A stretch of 64,000 nt of DNA from Atopostipes sp963558565 (GTDB lineage Bacteria; Bacillota; Bacilli; Lactobacillales; Carnobacteriaceae_A). Location: NCBI GenBank assembly GCA_963558565.1, contig CAUWGX010000002.1:219331-283330 (forward strand), given 5' to 3'. Below are positions 18,078 through 26,234 of the stretch, piece after piece. The notes below the pieces were generated by a model. The model was not told the origin of the DNA. It was given only the letters and a program-made list of their open reading frames with translations, and did not search any database. Numbering within the stretch: the stretch's first letter is position 1; each line of letters begins with the position of its first letter. A program made the translations under genes and the position numbers.

Positions 18078-18464
18078 TTGGGAGAAAAGTATAATTTTAA
18101 TATTGGATGGAAATTTATTAAAGAAGATGTTCCAAAGGCTTATAGACAAGATTTTGCTGATAAAAAATGGAAATCGGTCAGCTTACCACATACATATAAT
18201 GATACAGATACTTTCGATAATTTTATGGAAGGGGGACATAATGGGGAATGCAGTATGTTTACTGGGAAAACGTGGTATCGGAAAAGATTCGCATTGGATG
18301 AAAAACATCAAAATAAAAAAATACTTATTGAGTTTGAAGGAATACGTCAGGCTGCGGATGTTTATATAAATGGTAAAAAACTCGAAGGAAAAAGTGAAAA
18401 TGGTTTTATATCATTTGGTTATGATTTAACTCCTAGAGAATTCAAAAAAAGACATACAGAATAA
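18078..18464 (+). pseudogene. Glycoside hydrolase family 2, N-terminal remnant
   Basis: About 128 residues matching the sugar-binding (jelly-roll) domain at the start of GH2 beta-galactosidase/glucuronidase proteins: SLPHTYND, the TWYRKRF segment, FEGIRQAADVYINGK and GFISFGYDLTP. Intact relatives have 600-1000 residues, and the TIM barrel with both catalytic glutamates is missing. The frame stops at 18462-18464 after an A7 run and is followed at once by a strong terminator, so the gene probably lost its middle and 3' part by deletion. The start is uncertain: a TTG at 18078 has AGGGG at good spacing, and an ATG lies at 18063. An operator-like site lies upstream. Confidence 0.75.
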
Positions 18465-18472
18465 ATGATTTT

Positions 18473-18502
18473 GATGGAGAACTCTTAGTTCTCCATCTTT
18501 TG
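18473..18502 (+). terminator. Terminator after the GH2 remnant
   Basis: A perfect 11-bp stem, GATGGAGAACT with AGTTCTCCATC, a 3-base loop and a short T run. Confidence 0.7.
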
Positions 18503-18551
18503 CTTAATGAATCCTCCTGGTATTCTCAAATGGATAAGAATTCATAATCTC

Positions 18552-18971
18552 TCAATCAACCAATTGCAGAGGAAAGACATAGACGTTTCTATCTTTGTCC
18601 TCTGCATCTTTTTGTGTTTCTTGGAAAGGCTCGTCGATGACTTTGACTTCACCTTTATATTCATAATGGCTGGGTTTAAGCTTCTCGAATAAGTAAAGTT
18701 TTTGATTGTTTTCTTTATAATGGTTTAATTCACGATTTTGCCAGGGTTTTTCTAAGCTTTGATCGCCTGTGCGTCCGATCGCGGTGAAATATAAAATATC
18801 TTCTTGCCAGCGATTTTGATAAAGTCCGTATTTAGGGTCATTGATAAGCACTAAAAGGTTTAATTTTTTAGATTTTCGAATACCTCCTTCGTATTGACAA
18901 TGAAAAACTTCTGTAATTTCTTTATTATTTAAGATCGTTCCGATTTCTAAAGAACCCACATTCTTTGGCAT
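18552..18971 (-). CDS. Stand-alone SRA-like domain protein (ScoMcrA type)
   Basis: A 139-residue protein that resembles the SRA-like domain of ScoMcrA-type modified-DNA restriction enzymes. The shared pattern is GGIRKSKKLNLLVLI, then LYQNRWQEDILYFTAIGRTGDQSL, a later LYLFEK, YKGEV, and the ending RNVYVFPLQL. In McrA-type enzymes this domain reads modified cytosine or phosphorothioate DNA and is fused to an HNH nuclease; here no nuclease domain exists on either side. The ATG at 18971 has GAGGAG at the right spacing; a GTG at 18980 overlaps the stop of a small upstream frame. The role is unknown: a reader protein or a remnant of a restriction system. Confidence 0.68.
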   Translation of the reverse strand: MPKNVGSLEIGTILNNKEITEVFHCQYEGGIRKSKKLNLLVLINDPKYGLYQNRWQEDILYFTAIGRTGDQSLEKPWQNRELNHYKENNQKLYLFEKLKPSHYEYKGEVKVIDEPFQETQKDAEDKDRNVYVFPLQLVD

Positions 18972-18976
18972 TGTAG

Positions 18977-19090
18977 TCACTCCTCGAACATTCTTATTAT
19001 AAAGTAGTGTAGTAAAAAGACGCGTGTTTTACAAAAAAGCAGCCTGAAGAATGTTGGCTTTTGAAGGTTATTAACATTAATTTTCATCAT
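18977..19090 (-). CDS. Candidate 37-residue small protein upstream of the SRA-like gene
   Basis: An ATG at 19090 is preceded by AAAAGGAGG at ideal spacing. The frame runs 37 codons to a TGA at 18977-18979, which overlaps a possible GTG start of the SRA-like gene, and its last codons supply that gene's GAGGAG site. The product is basic and partly hydrophobic (FFRLLF, VFLLHYFIIRMF) and has no recognisable family. It could be a coupled leader peptide, a small membrane protein, or the tail of a decayed gene. Confidence 0.35.
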   Translation of the reverse strand: MMKINVNNLQKPTFFRLLFCKTRVFLLHYFIIRMFEE

Positions 19091-19203
19091 AGCTGGCCTC
19101 CTTTTGTATTCATGGGTTAATCCTCTCTGTTGCCAATCATGAATTGTTTTTTAGTTTCTTTTTGACTAAAATAAAAGAGAATCAAGAAAGGGAGAAGCAG
19201 AGC

Positions 19204-19866
19204 ATGAAAGGAATCATTTTCGATTTTAATGGGACGATGGTATTTGATGGACACTTGCATGAAAAAGCTTGGGTGGATATGATCAAAAAACATAATGAAG
19301 AAGTTTCGGCAGAAGAAATCATTCATTATATTCATGGAAGAACAAATGAAGCAACGATTAAACATTTTATGGGCGAAGTAAGTGATGAAGAAGTCCAGGC
19401 ATTGGCTGAGGAAAAAGAACAGGAATATCAACGGTTGGTCCGAGAAGAAAACATCGGCTATGTCGATGGCACAGAAGAGTTACTGGATGAACTCGTTCGA
19501 AAAGAAATTCCTTTCACGATTGCGACCGCAAGCCCAGCGATCAATATTGATTTTTATTTTGATTACTTTGAACTTGATCGTTGGTTTAAACGCGAAGAGA
19601 TTATTTTTGATGATGGGACTTTTCCAGGAAAACCAGATCCATCGATTTATAAAATAGCGGCTGAAAGTTTAAATTTAGAGCCAGCAGACTGTGTAGTCAT
19701 TGAAGATGCAGTGTCGGGCATCCAATCCGCTAATCGTGCAAATATCGGAAAAGTTTTTGTGATGGTCGATTCTGAAAAACAAAAAGAATACTATGAAAAT
19801 TCCGACTTAGAAATGGCAGCTATTATTAGCGACTTTCATTCTTTTTTAGATCGTATAAGGGAATAA
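19204..19866 (+). CDS. HAD family phosphatase (beta-phosphoglucomutase-like)
   Basis: A 220-residue cytoplasmic hydrolase of the HAD superfamily with an alpha-helical cap, as in beta-phosphoglucomutases and small sugar phosphatases. Motif I is FDFNGTM: the nucleophile Asp is kept but the second Asp is Asn. Motif II is TIATASP, the Lys is in FPGKPDP, and the last motif is VIEDAVSGIQSA. The ATG at 19204 is chosen for the AAGGGAG before it; an in-frame upstream start has none. It is a single gene with no clear partner, and the substrate is unknown. Confidence 0.8.
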   Translation: MKGIIFDFNGTMVFDGHLHEKAWVDMIKKHNEEVSAEEIIHYIHGRTNEATIKHFMGEVSDEEVQALAEEKEQEYQRLVREENIGYVDGTEELLDELVRKEIPFTIATASPAINIDFYFDYFELDRWFKREEIIFDDGTFPGKPDPSIYKIAAESLNLEPADCVVIEDAVSGIQSANRANIGKVFVMVDSEKQKEYYENSDLEMAAIISDFHSFLDRIRE

Positions 19867-20208
19867 TCGATTATTTCAGTGCTCTCTCTTAAGAAATTCC
19901 TTTATTCTTTGAAAATTCTTTCTAAGTTGTCTAACAGAAGGTCACTTTGTGTCACGGCGGGAAGATCATTCATTTATCTTCCATTAGGACAGATTTGAAA
20001 TGACTGATTAAAAATAAAAAATGCTAGAGCTTTTTTGAAAAGGAATTGATAAGATCAAAAGGATTATTTATGGTATGATAGGCACTTGGGTATAGTACAT
20101 CAAATAAAGGGAAAGATTCATTTTTATTCTTTGCACTTTCGGATTGTATTATGGTCAAAATTATTCTATCTTGTCACCTTAACAAAAAGAAAGGATAAAT
20201 TGTTAACA
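19867..20208. other. Gap before the cell-wall ligase cluster
   Basis: 342 bases with no gene supported. A weak promoter, TTGATA (20046-20051), 17 bases, TATGGT (20069-20074), lies upstream of the first ligase gene. No clear terminator for the HAD gene was found. Confidence 0.3.
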
Positions 20209-21444
20209 ATGGATACTACTAAAAAGCAAGATTTTCTGCCTATCCTTATAGGAACTGATCTAAACTGCTATACAATGTCAATTTCATTTCATGAAGAATA
20301 TGGCATTAAGCCAGTGGTGGTAGGAAAAGCACCGGTTCCTTATACTGAAGGAAGTACAATCATCGAAGAGTTTTATTACACGGACCGGATTGATGATACG
20401 GCTTATTTTATAGACTACTTAAAAACTTTGGCGGAAAAGTATCATCAAGATTATGAGAAACTATTACTTATTGGAACCAACGATGCTTATGTAACATTTA
20501 TTATCGAAAATAAAGAAGCGTTAGCTGAAGATTTTGAGTTTAACTATCCTGATGCAGCGTTAGTGCCGGAGCTCTTTTTGAAAAAGAACTTTTATCGTTT
20601 GTGTGAGGAGCACGGGTTAGTTACCCCTTTGACTTATTTTTACTCTTGTAAAGAAGAAGAACCGTTTGATAAAGAGGTTCCTTTTCCACTAATTGTCAAA
20701 CCAAGTAACGGCATTGAATATTATGCGAATCCATTTGAAGGGATGCAGAAGGTCTATAAAGTTGAAAACTATAATGAATTAAATAAAGTCATTCAAACAA
20801 TCAAAAATAGTGGATACCGTGATGAATTGATTATCCAAGATTATATCCCGGGAGACGACACACATATGTGGGACGCGGTGTATTATGGCGACCGTAATCG
20901 AAACGCGCAATTAATTTCCTTTGGACAAGTGGTTCTTCAAGAACCAACCACAACAGGTGTTGGCAATTATACAGCTTTGATTGTGCGTCAAAATAAAGAA
21001 GTGATGGACAAACTTGTTCGCTTTATGGAAGATATTGGTTATAAAGGCTTTGCGAACTTTGATATTAAATATGACCCTCGAGATGGTACGTACAAACTTT
21101 TCGAAGTCAATATCCGCCAAGGACGCTCAAGTTACTATCTAACACAAAGTGGTTACAATATCGCAAAAATTATCGTCGACGATGTGATTTATAAAAAAGA
21201 CAAAGATTTTCGTTATGTGGAAGGCGACCATATTTTTGCGGTCATTCCAAAGGGTGTCTTGAAACGTTATGTTTCAAATCCAAAAATTGCTGCAGAAGTA
21301 CGTCAATTAATTAAAGATGGAAAATATAAAAACCCCATTTTTTATAAGCCAGATAAAGGTTTGAAACGAAAATTCCTCATGTTATTGCGTCAGATTAATT
21401 ACTTTAGAAAATATAAGAATAATCAGATTGAGGACAAAGGATAA
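20209..21444 (+). CDS. ATP-grasp carboxylate-amine ligase, D-aspartate ligase type (copy 1)
   Basis: A 411-residue ATP-grasp enzyme resembling the D-aspartate ligase Aslfm of Enterococcus faecium, which joins D-Asp to the side-chain amine of the peptidoglycan stem-peptide diamino acid. Matching features are FLPILIGTDLNCY near the start, PFPLIVKPSNGIEYY, LIIQDYIPGDD, and the metal-binding segment FEVNIRQGRSSYY. An ATG is used; a TTG at 20200 lies nearer the AGAAAGG site and may be the true start. It has its own terminator, so it is transcribed apart from the next, paralogous gene. Which amino acid it adds (D-Asp, D-Glu or other) is not decided by sequence. Confidence 0.8.
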   Translation: MDTTKKQDFLPILIGTDLNCYTMSISFHEEYGIKPVVVGKAPVPYTEGSTIIEEFYYTDRIDDTAYFIDYLKTLAEKYHQDYEKLLLIGTNDAYVTFIIENKEALAEDFEFNYPDAALVPELFLKKNFYRLCEEHGLVTPLTYFYSCKEEEPFDKEVPFPLIVKPSNGIEYYANPFEGMQKVYKVENYNELNKVIQTIKNSGYRDELIIQDYIPGDDTHMWDAVYYGDRNRNAQLISFGQVVLQEPTTTGVGNYTALIVRQNKEVMDKLVRFMEDIGYKGFANFDIKYDPRDGTYKLFEVNIRQGRSSYYLTQSGYNIAKIIVDDVIYKKDKDFRYVEGDHIFAVIPKGVLKRYVSNPKIAAEVRQLIKDGKYKNPIFYKPDKGLKRKFLMLLRQINYFRKYKNNQIEDKG

Positions 21445-21454
21445 GGATAAAAAT

Positions 21455-21487
21455 AAAGAGAGGCTGCAAGGGAAGTCTCTCTTTTTG
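21455..21487 (+). terminator. Terminator between the two ligase genes
   Basis: AAAGAGAGGCT pairs with AGTCTCTCTTT (one G-U), followed by T5. Confidence 0.75.
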
Positions 21488-21510
21488 TGTACAGAAAAAT
21501 CTAGAAAAGC

Positions 21511-21538
21511 TGGAAACCCTTATATTTTGAAGTATAAT
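21511..21538 (+). promoter_or_regulatory. Promoter of the second ligase operon
   Basis: TGGAAA (21511-21516), 16 bases, and a perfect TATAAT (21533-21538) between the terminator and the second ligase gene. Confidence 0.45.
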
Positions 21539-21594
21539 AGGTTCAATTATCCTCTAATGGTTCGTTGGTGAACAGAAACAAATAGAGTGGAAAG

Positions 21595-22821
21595 TTGGAA
21601 ACTCAGATGGAGTTTAAAGAACGAGAATTTGTCGCTGTTGTTTTAGGCGGCGATATTAATACATATAGTGTAGCTCGTGCGTTCTATGAAGAATACCAGA
21701 TCAAAACAACAGTTATGGGGAAATATCGAACAGGTCCCAGTTATGGGAGTCGCATTATTGACTACATTGCGAATGAAAAAATTGACCAGACGAAAACCTT
21801 TTTAAAACAAGTGAATGCTTTTGCGCAGCAGTATTCCAAGAAGAAAATTATTTTATTAGGAGCCGGCGATAATTATATTAATATGATCACTAAAAATCGC
21901 CAACACTTAGCAGAGAATATTATTGTGCCTTTTATTTCACATGATTTGATGGATCAATTGCAACGAAAAGATTATTTTTATTCTTTATGTGAGGAAGTAG
22001 GCGTCGCTTATCCGGATACGGTGATTGTGACGAAAGAAATGGGATTGGATTTTGAAGTCCCTTTTTCTTATCCCGTTATTTTAAAATCTTCAGAGAGTAT
22101 TCATTACTGGGATTATCCTTTTCCTGAACAAGAAAAAGTATTTACAATCAATAATCGCCAAGAATTAGAAGATATGATTACGAAAATTTATGCAGCCGGT
22201 TATCCGGAGAACTTGATTGTTCAAGATATGATTCCTGGCAATGATGAGTCGATGTACGTATTGACTTCTTACTCGAATCAATGGGGCAAGGTGAAGATGA
22301 TGTGTCTCGGACATGTTTTGCTGGAAGAACACACCCCTTTAGGGAAAGGGAATCATGCGGTTATTATTACCACTTATAAAAAAGAATTGTTAAAACAAGC
22401 GCAAGCGTTTTTAGAAACGATTCATTATACAGGGTATTCAAACTTTGATATTAAATACGATATGCGCGACGGCCAATATAAATTTTTCGAAATTAATACG
22501 CGGCAAGGGCGTAGTAATTATTATGTGACAGGGGCTGGTTTTAATATTGCTCATTATTTAGTTGAGGATTACATTTATCAAGAAGGCCAAGCCTTCGAAG
22601 TAATGAAAAAACCTTATTTATGGTCGGTGGTCCCGAAGCAAGTGGCTTTCAAATATGTGAAGATGCAAGAAAATTTAGACTTGATGAAAGATTTAATCAA
22701 AGAAGAGAAAATGTGTAATCCTTTGTTTTTTCAAGAGGATTTACCTTTCGGACGTTTTATGCGAATGATGAAAAATCACTTCAGTCATTTTAGGAAATTT
22801 AGAAAATATTATAGTTCTTAA
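21595..22821 (+). CDS. ATP-grasp carboxylate-amine ligase, D-aspartate ligase type (copy 2)
   Basis: A 408-residue paralogue of the gene just upstream, of the same D-aspartate ligase type. Conserved blocks are VVLGGDINTYSVARAFYEEY, FSYPVILKSSESIHYW, LIVQDMIPGNDESM, MMCLGHVLLEEHTP and FEINTRQGRSNYYV. The start is a TTG four bases after GAGTGG; an ATG at 21607 is the alternative. It starts an operon with aspartate racemase 21 bases downstream and then the MurE-type ligase, which is the strongest argument that D-aspartate is its substrate. Two such ligases in tandem are unusual. Confidence 0.83.
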   Translation: METQMEFKEREFVAVVLGGDINTYSVARAFYEEYQIKTTVMGKYRTGPSYGSRIIDYIANEKIDQTKTFLKQVNAFAQQYSKKKIILLGAGDNYINMITKNRQHLAENIIVPFISHDLMDQLQRKDYFYSLCEEVGVAYPDTVIVTKEMGLDFEVPFSYPVILKSSESIHYWDYPFPEQEKVFTINNRQELEDMITKIYAAGYPENLIVQDMIPGNDESMYVLTSYSNQWGKVKMMCLGHVLLEEHTPLGKGNHAVIITTYKKELLKQAQAFLETIHYTGYSNFDIKYDMRDGQYKFFEINTRQGRSNYYVTGAGFNIAHYLVEDYIYQEGQAFEVMKKPYLWSVVPKQVAFKYVKMQENLDLMKDLIKEEKMCNPLFFQEDLPFGRFMRMMKNHFSHFRKFRKYYSS

Positions 22822-22842
22822 TGGGGATAAAGGGGGATGGCC

Positions 22843-23544
22843 GTGAAAAAGAAATTAGGCGTCATCGGTGGTATGGGGACAGAAGCAACGAGTTATTTCT
22901 TCGAAGAGTTAGTCGCTCATACTCAAATAGCAAAAGATCAAGATCACTTAGATACAATCATCTTCAATCATGCAACGCTTCCTGACCGGACGAATGCGAT
23001 CTTATCTGGCGATACAGAGGAACTAACCAATCGTTTAATTGAAGATGTTAAGTTATTAGAAAAAATTGGCGTAGAAAATATTGCAATTCCATGTAACACT
23101 GCACACTATTTTTATGATACCATTCAAAAAGAAACAAAGATCCCCATTATCCATATGGTGAAAGAAAGTGTTGCAGAAGCTCTGACGCGCTTTGAAAATG
23201 TCGAAAAAATTGGCATTATGGCGACAGCAGGTACGATTCAAACAAAAATCTATCACAACGAGTGTGCAGCTCAAGGGGTAGAAGCAGTCGTTCCATCCGC
23301 AGCCAAGCAAGCGGATCTGATGTCGTTAATCTATGATGAAATTAAAAGAGGGATACCTGGAACTTTTGATAAATTCGAGCGCGTATATAACGAGTTAATG
23401 GAGACAGGTAGTGATGTTGTTCTTTTAGCATGCACGGAATTATCTGTCTTTAAAAAAAGAAATAAAATTTATGAGACCTGTTTAGATGCCTTGGATATTT
23501 TAGTCAGAGAATCTATTCAGCGTTCCAATGCAGAATATCAATAG
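22843..23544 (+). CDS. racD: Aspartate racemase
   Basis: A 233-residue PLP-independent racemase that interconverts L- and D-aspartate (Asp/Glu racemase family). The N-terminal glycine loop GVIGGMGTEAT and both catalytic cysteines, in IPCNTAHYF and LLACTELSVF, are present, so it should be active. The GTG at 22843 is chosen because AAGGGGG lies seven bases upstream; an ATG at 22837 sits too close to that site. It lies between the second D-aspartate-ligase-type gene and the MurE-type gene, as racD adjoins the ligase gene in other D-Asp cross-bridge bacteria. Confidence 0.88.
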   Translation: MKKKLGVIGGMGTEATSYFFEELVAHTQIAKDQDHLDTIIFNHATLPDRTNAILSGDTEELTNRLIEDVKLLEKIGVENIAIPCNTAHYFYDTIQKETKIPIIHMVKESVAEALTRFENVEKIGIMATAGTIQTKIYHNECAAQGVEAVVPSAAKQADLMSLIYDEIKRGIPGTFDKFERVYNELMETGSDVVLLACTELSVFKKRNKIYETCLDALDILVRESIQRSNAEYQ

Positions 23545-23559
23545 AAAGAAGTATGACTC

Positions 23560-25083
23560 ATGACACTTACACATTATTCTTTAAAACATTATGTTAACGA
23601 ACTGAACAAGATCAATCTTTTAACGAATGAAGAACTATTTGGACAAGGTGAAACAACTGTCACAGGATTAGAATTTAATTCCAAAAAAGTGAAACCTGGC
23701 ACCTTGTTTATTTGTAAAGGTGCAAACTTTAAGAAGGAATTTCTATTAGAAGCGATTGAGCGGGGCGCCATTGGGTATGTCGCTGAAGAAAAATATGAAG
23801 TTGGGGAAAAAATGCCGGCGTTATTCGTTTCTGATATTCGGGAGGCGATGGCCCCTTTAGCAGATATTTTCTTTAACTCACCGCAAGAAAAATTAAAGAT
23901 TATCGGTATTGGTGGGACAAAAGGAAAAACGACGACCGCTTATTATATGAAGTTAATATTAGACGAATATTTAAAAGCTGCTGGTCAATTATCAGCAGGT
24001 TTGATTTCGACAATTTCGACTTATGATGGCTTGATAGAAGAAGAGTCAAAAAATACCACCCCCGAAGCTTTGGACTTACAACGTCATTTGGCGAACGCAG
24101 TCGAAGCAGGTTTGGAATATATGGTGATGGAAGTCTCTAGTCAAGCGTTGAAATATCATCGAACAGACGAGGTGCAGTTTGATGTGGGGATCTTCTTAAA
24201 TATCGATGAAGACCACATCAGTCCGGTAGAGCATCCGAACTTTGAGGATTATATAAAATCAAAAGCTAAAATGTTTGGCCAAACAAAAGAGTTGATTGTG
24301 AATCGTGAAACGCAAGAAGCCGATTATATTTTAAAACGAGCACAGGAAGCCGAAAAATACTATACATTTAGTTTGGTTGCTCCGGAAGCTGACTATTATG
24401 CTGACAATGTAGAGACCATTGATTTAGAAAGTAACTTCAGTGTGCGAGCGAAAGATTTTGAAGAAAGTTATACACTTTCAATGCCAGGTGAATTTAATGT
24501 CGAGAACGCTTTGTCAGCCATTGCAGCGATTGATTTACTAAATATTCCACAAAAATTCGCCCAACAAGCTTTAAGTAAAGCGAGAGTACCAGGACGTATG
24601 GGGATTTTTTCAACGACTGATAAACAAATCATCGCTATTTCCGACTATGCGCATAATCGCTTAAGTTTTGAACAGTTAACGTTATCTATGCGAAAAGCTT
24701 ATCCAGGGTACAAGGTGGTTTCTGTTTTTGGGGCTCCTGGAGGGAAAGCGCTAGGACGACGAAAAGAGCTCGGTGAAGTTGGTGGAAAATATTCGGATTA
24801 TGTTTATATCACGATGGACGACCCTGAATTTGAAGAGGTAAGCGAAATTTCTCAAGAAATTGCTCGCTATGTGGAAGCGGAAAATACACCTTACGAAATA
24901 ATAGAAAACCGTGAAGAAGCAATCAAAACAGCCTTCCAGCATATAGAAGATAAAACAATTCTTTTAGTTATTGGCAAGGGACACGAAACAACGATGAAGA
25001 TAAACGGTAAAAATGTCTCCATGAAATCGGATGATCAAGTCATTCAAGAAGCCATCGAACAATATAACCAAAAGAATGTTTAG
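23560..25083 (+). CDS. murE: UDP-N-acetylmuramyl-tripeptide synthetase, lysine/ornithine type
   Basis: A 507-residue Mur ligase that would add the third, diamino residue to UDP-MurNAc-L-Ala-D-Glu in the cytoplasm. The N-terminal domain has EFNSKKVKPGTLFICKG, the ATP loop is GTKGKTT at residues 119-125, followed by NTTPEALDLQ, the carbamylated-Lys region, and the C-terminal VIGKGHE. The motif that reads DNPR in diaminopimelate enzymes is DDPEFE here, which argues against diaminopimelate and for Lys or Orn. It follows racD after 15 bases. Whether it is the only MurE of the genome is not visible. Confidence 0.85.
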   Translation: MTLTHYSLKHYVNELNKINLLTNEELFGQGETTVTGLEFNSKKVKPGTLFICKGANFKKEFLLEAIERGAIGYVAEEKYEVGEKMPALFVSDIREAMAPLADIFFNSPQEKLKIIGIGGTKGKTTTAYYMKLILDEYLKAAGQLSAGLISTISTYDGLIEEESKNTTPEALDLQRHLANAVEAGLEYMVMEVSSQALKYHRTDEVQFDVGIFLNIDEDHISPVEHPNFEDYIKSKAKMFGQTKELIVNRETQEADYILKRAQEAEKYYTFSLVAPEADYYADNVETIDLESNFSVRAKDFEESYTLSMPGEFNVENALSAIAAIDLLNIPQKFAQQALSKARVPGRMGIFSTTDKQIIAISDYAHNRLSFEQLTLSMRKAYPGYKVVSVFGAPGGKALGRRKELGEVGGKYSDYVYITMDDPEFEEVSEISQEIARYVEAENTPYEIIENREEAIKTAFQHIEDKTILLVIGKGHETTMKINGKNVSMKSDDQVIQEAIEQYNQKNV

Positions 25084-25110
25084 AAGTGAAGGAAGAAAGG
25101 AGGGGGCCAA

Positions 25111-25890
25111 TTGACTAATGCAGATAAGCCTTATGGTTCCGTATTGATAAAAGCTGTTCAAATCTTAGATTTATTATCGCAACGAGCAGAACCGCAAATG
25201 ATGTCAGAAATTTCAAAATATACTGAAATTACGATGCCGACAACTAATAAGATTTTAGATACGTTAGATTTAGTTGGTTTTGTTTCGCGGGACAGTCAAA
25301 CAAAAGAGTATTCGTTGGGACCGCGTTTAATTCAGTTAGCCAATGCTTCTTTTATTCAATTTGATATTGCACGTGAAACGTATACTACATTGAAACATTT
25401 GTATGAGAATGTGAATACTACAGTCAACTTAGGGATGTTTCAAGACAATCAAGTGATGTTTGTCAATAAATTTACGGAGCGAGACAGTTCGGAACAAACG
25501 ATTTCGCGGATTGGATTTACTCAGCCTATTTACTGCTCGGCGATGGGGAAAGCTATCCTCGCTCGTTTTACGCCTGAAGAAAGAAGGGCATATTTTGAAC
25601 AAGTCGAATTTATACCGAGTACGAAACAAACTATTACAAGCACAGAAGCGTTGGAAGAAGAAGTTCGATTCATTCAAGAACAAGGTTATGCTGTTGATGA
25701 TCGTGAAGCGGAAGAAGATATTTATTGTGTAGGAACGACTTTTGAAGTTCCGGGGGATCCAAATTATTACGCATTCAGTATTAGCTCTCCTTATGATCAA
25801 GTAGATAAAGCTCAGCATGAATATCTTGTCTCTGAACTAATGAAGACAAAAACAATTATTGAATACCAACTAGCGAACGCACAAGAGTGA
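25111..25890 (+). CDS. IclR family transcriptional regulator
   Basis: A 259-residue regulator with an N-terminal winged helix (residues about 8-75; PTTNKILDTLDLVGFVS is the recognition part) and a C-terminal effector domain with GFTQPIYCSAMGKAILA and the AVDDREAEEDIYCVG block. The TTG start has a near-perfect GAAAGGAGG site six bases upstream. IclR proteins such as KdgR commonly control sugar-acid breakdown, and this gene adjoins the hexuronate island, so it may sense KDG or a related acid. It follows murE by 28 bases but is probably functionally tied to the island on its right. Confidence 0.82.
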   Translation: MTNADKPYGSVLIKAVQILDLLSQRAEPQMMSEISKYTEITMPTTNKILDTLDLVGFVSRDSQTKEYSLGPRLIQLANASFIQFDIARETYTTLKHLYENVNTTVNLGMFQDNQVMFVNKFTERDSSEQTISRIGFTQPIYCSAMGKAILARFTPEERRAYFEQVEFIPSTKQTITSTEALEEEVRFIQEQGYAVDDREAEEDIYCVGTTFEVPGDPNYYAFSISSPYDQVDKAQHEYLVSELMKTKTIIEYQLANAQE

Positions 25891-25941
25891 GAAGTTTATG
25901 CTTAAAGCGATGTTTAAGTATAAAAATAGATATAGCAAGTG

Positions 25942-25980
25942 TTGAGGTTTCCTTTAAGGAAACCTCTTTATTTTTAATTT
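25942..25980 (+). terminator. Terminator after the IclR gene
   Basis: GAGGTTTC (25944-25951) pairs with GAAACCTC (25959-25966), then a T-rich run. Confidence 0.75.
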
Positions 25981-26005
25981 TGTGGGAATAACTTCAAAAA
26001 ATAGT

Positions 26006-26019
26006 TGAAAACGATTTCC
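26006..26019. promoter_or_regulatory. Catabolite response element (cre) before the first symporter
   Basis: TGAAAACGATTTCC matches 13 of 14 positions of the cre consensus TGWAANCGNTNWCA. It lies upstream of the GntR-type operator and promoter of the symporter, suggesting CcpA control. Confidence 0.6.
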
Positions 26020-26037
26020 TTTGTGTTAAAGTAATTC

Positions 26038-26070
26038 TAAGAAATAAGTCATCAGATGACACATTTCTTA
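26038..26070. promoter_or_regulatory. CATC-N-GATG operator 1 (extended palindrome)
   Basis: The core GTCATCAGATGAC (26048-26060) is a perfect palindrome. It is nested in outer arms TAAGAAAT (26038-26045) and ATTTCTTA (26063-26070), also perfect, giving a 33-bp symmetric site. It overlaps the -35 region of the symporter promoter. The same core occurs at three other promoters of the island, including that of the GntR gene. Confidence 0.75.
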
Positions 26071-26094
26071 TTTGGAAACAAAAACGGATATAAT
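26065..26094 (+). promoter_or_regulatory. Promoter of the first GPH symporter
   Basis: A perfect TATAAT (26089-26094) with a weak TTCTTA (26065-26070) 18 bases upstream, the latter inside operator 1. The leader would be about 135 bases. Confidence 0.5.
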
Positions 26095-26234
26095 GTAAGC
26101 GTTTCATAAAGGTTTATAAATATTTCATTTATTTACCAGAAGGAGGGATCCAAAATAATCTTCATTAGAAAATTTATAAGAGAAGACAACAAGCACGTAA
26201 TAAAAAATAATGAATACTTTGGAGGAGTTATATT

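Noticed and set aside
26095..26108. Second cre site just after the first symporter -10 box
   Set aside because: The sequence GTAAGCGTTTCA looks similar but is one base short of the cre spacing and mismatches at three positions.
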